Assembly: GCA_002311345.1 (NCBI GenBank)
Contig: DCAA01000006.1
Span: 87,681-122,011, forward strand
Length of the DNA stretch: 34,331 nucleotides
DNA from: Planctomycetes bacterium UBA1146
Lineage (GTDB): Bacteria; Planctomycetota; UBA8108; UBA1146
Reading direction: 5' to 3'
In this document: piece after piece, positions 33,476 through 34,331 of the stretch
Layout of the letters: the number at the start of each line of letters is the position of its first letter
Position numbering within the stretch: the stretch's first letter is position 1
Translations under genes and position numbers: made by a program
Notes under the pieces: model-generated
The model's database searches: none
Told to the model about the DNA's origin: nothing
What the model saw: only the letters and a program-made list of their open reading frames with translations

Positions 33476-34228
33476 TCAATTCTCGAATATGGCGAGGATC
33501 TCCGGAGGGAGATCCAGGTTTGAACTGACCTTATGAACATCGTCGTGATCCTCGACCTCCGCGATGAAATTCAGCACCTTTGAGGCGTTCTTTTCGTTAT
33601 CTATCGAAATGGTGGTGCTGGGGATTCTCGTCACCTCTGCATACGAAGGCTCCAGACCTGCTGCGACGATAGCTTGTCTTACAGCGGTGAATGAGGTCGG
33701 TTCGGTGAGAACCTGCAGGTGTTCTTCTTCATATTTCATATCCTCGGCGCCCGCTTCGAGCACCAGTTCCATGAGGTCTTCCTCGCTGATGGCATCTACG
33801 GGGATCTCGATGACTCCCTTGGTCTCGAACATCCAGGAAACCGCTCCAGGATTGGCCAGAGTGCCGCCTTTTTTGTCGAAGAGTCGGCGAAGTTCGCTCG
33901 CCGTACGATTCTTGTTGTCGGTCAGGATATCGACGACCAGGGCCACCTGAAATGGTGCATAACCTTCGTAAACCAGTTCGGAGATGACTGCAGAAGCCAG
34001 TTCTCCGGTGCCCTTCTTGATGGCTCGGTCGATATTGTCATTGGGCATATTGGCGGACTTGGCCTTGTCCACCATCAGTTTGAGATAAGGATTCTGACCT
34101 ACATCTCCTCCTCCGTCTCGGGCAGCGACTGTGATCAACTTGGCAAGTTTGCTGAAGATCTTGCCACGTTTGGCATCATTGGCGGCTTTCTTGTGCTTGA
34201 TCCCTGCCCATTTTGAATGTCCAGCCAA
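33476..34228 (-). CDS. yebC: YebC/PmpR family protein (TACO1-like)
   Basis: This conserved bacterial family acts as a transcriptional regulator or translation-associated factor. The 250-residue protein begins AGHSKWAGIKHKKAANDAKRG (split as AGHSKWAGIKHKK and AANDAKRG), with MPNDNIDRAIKKGTGE, YEGYAP, TDNKNRTASELRRLF and the closing region EVEDHDDVHKVSSN, all characteristic. The start is taken as the TTG at 34228 because it gives the canonical M-AGHSKW end and has AGGTGA 5 bases before it; a GTG at 34237 lies inside that ribosome binding site and is less likely. ruvC, which often follows yebC, is absent here. Confidence 0.96.
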   Translation of the reverse strand: MAGHSKWAGIKHKKAANDAKRGKIFSKLAKLITVAARDGGGDVGQNPYLKLMVDKAKSANMPNDNIDRAIKKGTGELASAVISELVYEGYAPFQVALVVDILTDNKNRTASELRRLFDKKGGTLANPGAVSWMFETKGVIEIPVDAISEEDLMELVLEAGAEDMKYEEEHLQVLTEPTSFTAVRQAIVAAGLEPSYAEVTRIPSTTISIDNEKNASKVLNFIAEVEDHDDVHKVSSNLDLPPEILAIFEN

Positions 34229-34285
34229 GAGAATCACCTTTCCGTGGCACAGGCAACGCCGACTGGAGTTGCCCCGGTGTCAAGG

Positions 34286-34331
34286 CTAACGCCTTTTCTT
34301 CCTAGGTGCCTTCTTCTTGGCGACCTTCTTC
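34286..34331 (-). CDS. C-terminal tail of a lysine-rich basic protein (cut by window edge)
   Basis: On the minus strand the final bases read ...KKVAKKKAPRKKRR followed by TAG at 34288-34286. The 15 visible codons are almost all lysine, arginine, alanine and proline, as in histone-H1-like or HU-type DNA-binding tails, though ribosomal proteins also end this way. The gene lies 57 bases upstream of yebC in the same direction. The body of the protein is outside the window, so its identity is unknown. Confidence 0.5.
   Translation of the reverse strand, partial: KKVAKKKAPRKKRR

Noticed and set aside
34275..34283. TTGACA on the minus strand before yebC
   Set aside because: A perfect -35 hexamer, but no -10 is found 16-18 bases downstream (GGCGTT).

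Overview
The window is a gene-dense, mostly housekeeping stretch of a bacterial chromosome of moderate GC. No insertion sequence, phage gene, integrase or CRISPR array is visible. A two-membrane envelope is indicated by BamA (30329-32710, -) and LptB (1556-2275, -). The enlarged signal peptidase I, the small membrane protein resembling a planctomycete-type DUF, the GspE-N-like helical domain and the FHA/VWA proteins suggest Planctomycetota or a related uncultured lineage. That placement is an inference from gene style, not from a marker phylogeny.

Layout. (1) 1-320: probable 3' end of an unidentified + strand gene. (2) 531-7042, minus: rph, then rdgB-lepA-lepB-lptB joined by 4-base overlaps, two small membrane proteins, and the RNase P RNA gene with a probable promoter of its own. 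(3) 7163-10187, plus: galE fused to a C-terminal helical domain, a PpiC/SurA-like isomerase and scpB. (4) 10204-11376, plus: an RNA-rich island with tRNA-Arg(ACG), tadA, tRNA-Ser(CGA), tRNA-Ser(GGA) and the small SRP RNA. (5) 11501-19329, plus: the conserved dnaX-ybaB-recR cluster, running by overlap into a membrane/ABC export module (large membrane protein, ATPase, permease, secreted CxxC-repeat protein). (6) 19340-26263, minus: a complete propionyl-CoA to succinyl-CoA operon (biotin ligase, split methylmalonyl-CoA mutase, epimerase, carboxyltransferase, biotin carboxylase, biotin carrier). (7) 26330-30332, plus: MerR-like HTH, thioesterase, FHA protein, HEAT-like/VWA protein and a protein that looks like a degenerate signalling protein with a GGDEF-like C-terminus. 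(8) 30329-34331: bamA (-), a DUF2203-like gene (+), yebC (-) and the lysine-rich tail of a cut-off minus-strand gene.

Many neighbours overlap by ATGA, TTGA or TGATG, implying translational coupling. Three convergent gene pairs leave almost no space for terminators: 30329-30332, 19330-19339 and 33463-33475.

The least ordinary items are the GalE fusion, the signal peptidase with a zinc-ribbon-like insert and a large second insert, the putative degenerate GGDEF protein, the ABC module with a secreted ten-CxxC protein, and a hairpin-rich gap between the two serine tRNAs. I see no single clearly new defence or mobile system. All assignments come from reading motifs by eye; no database search was run.
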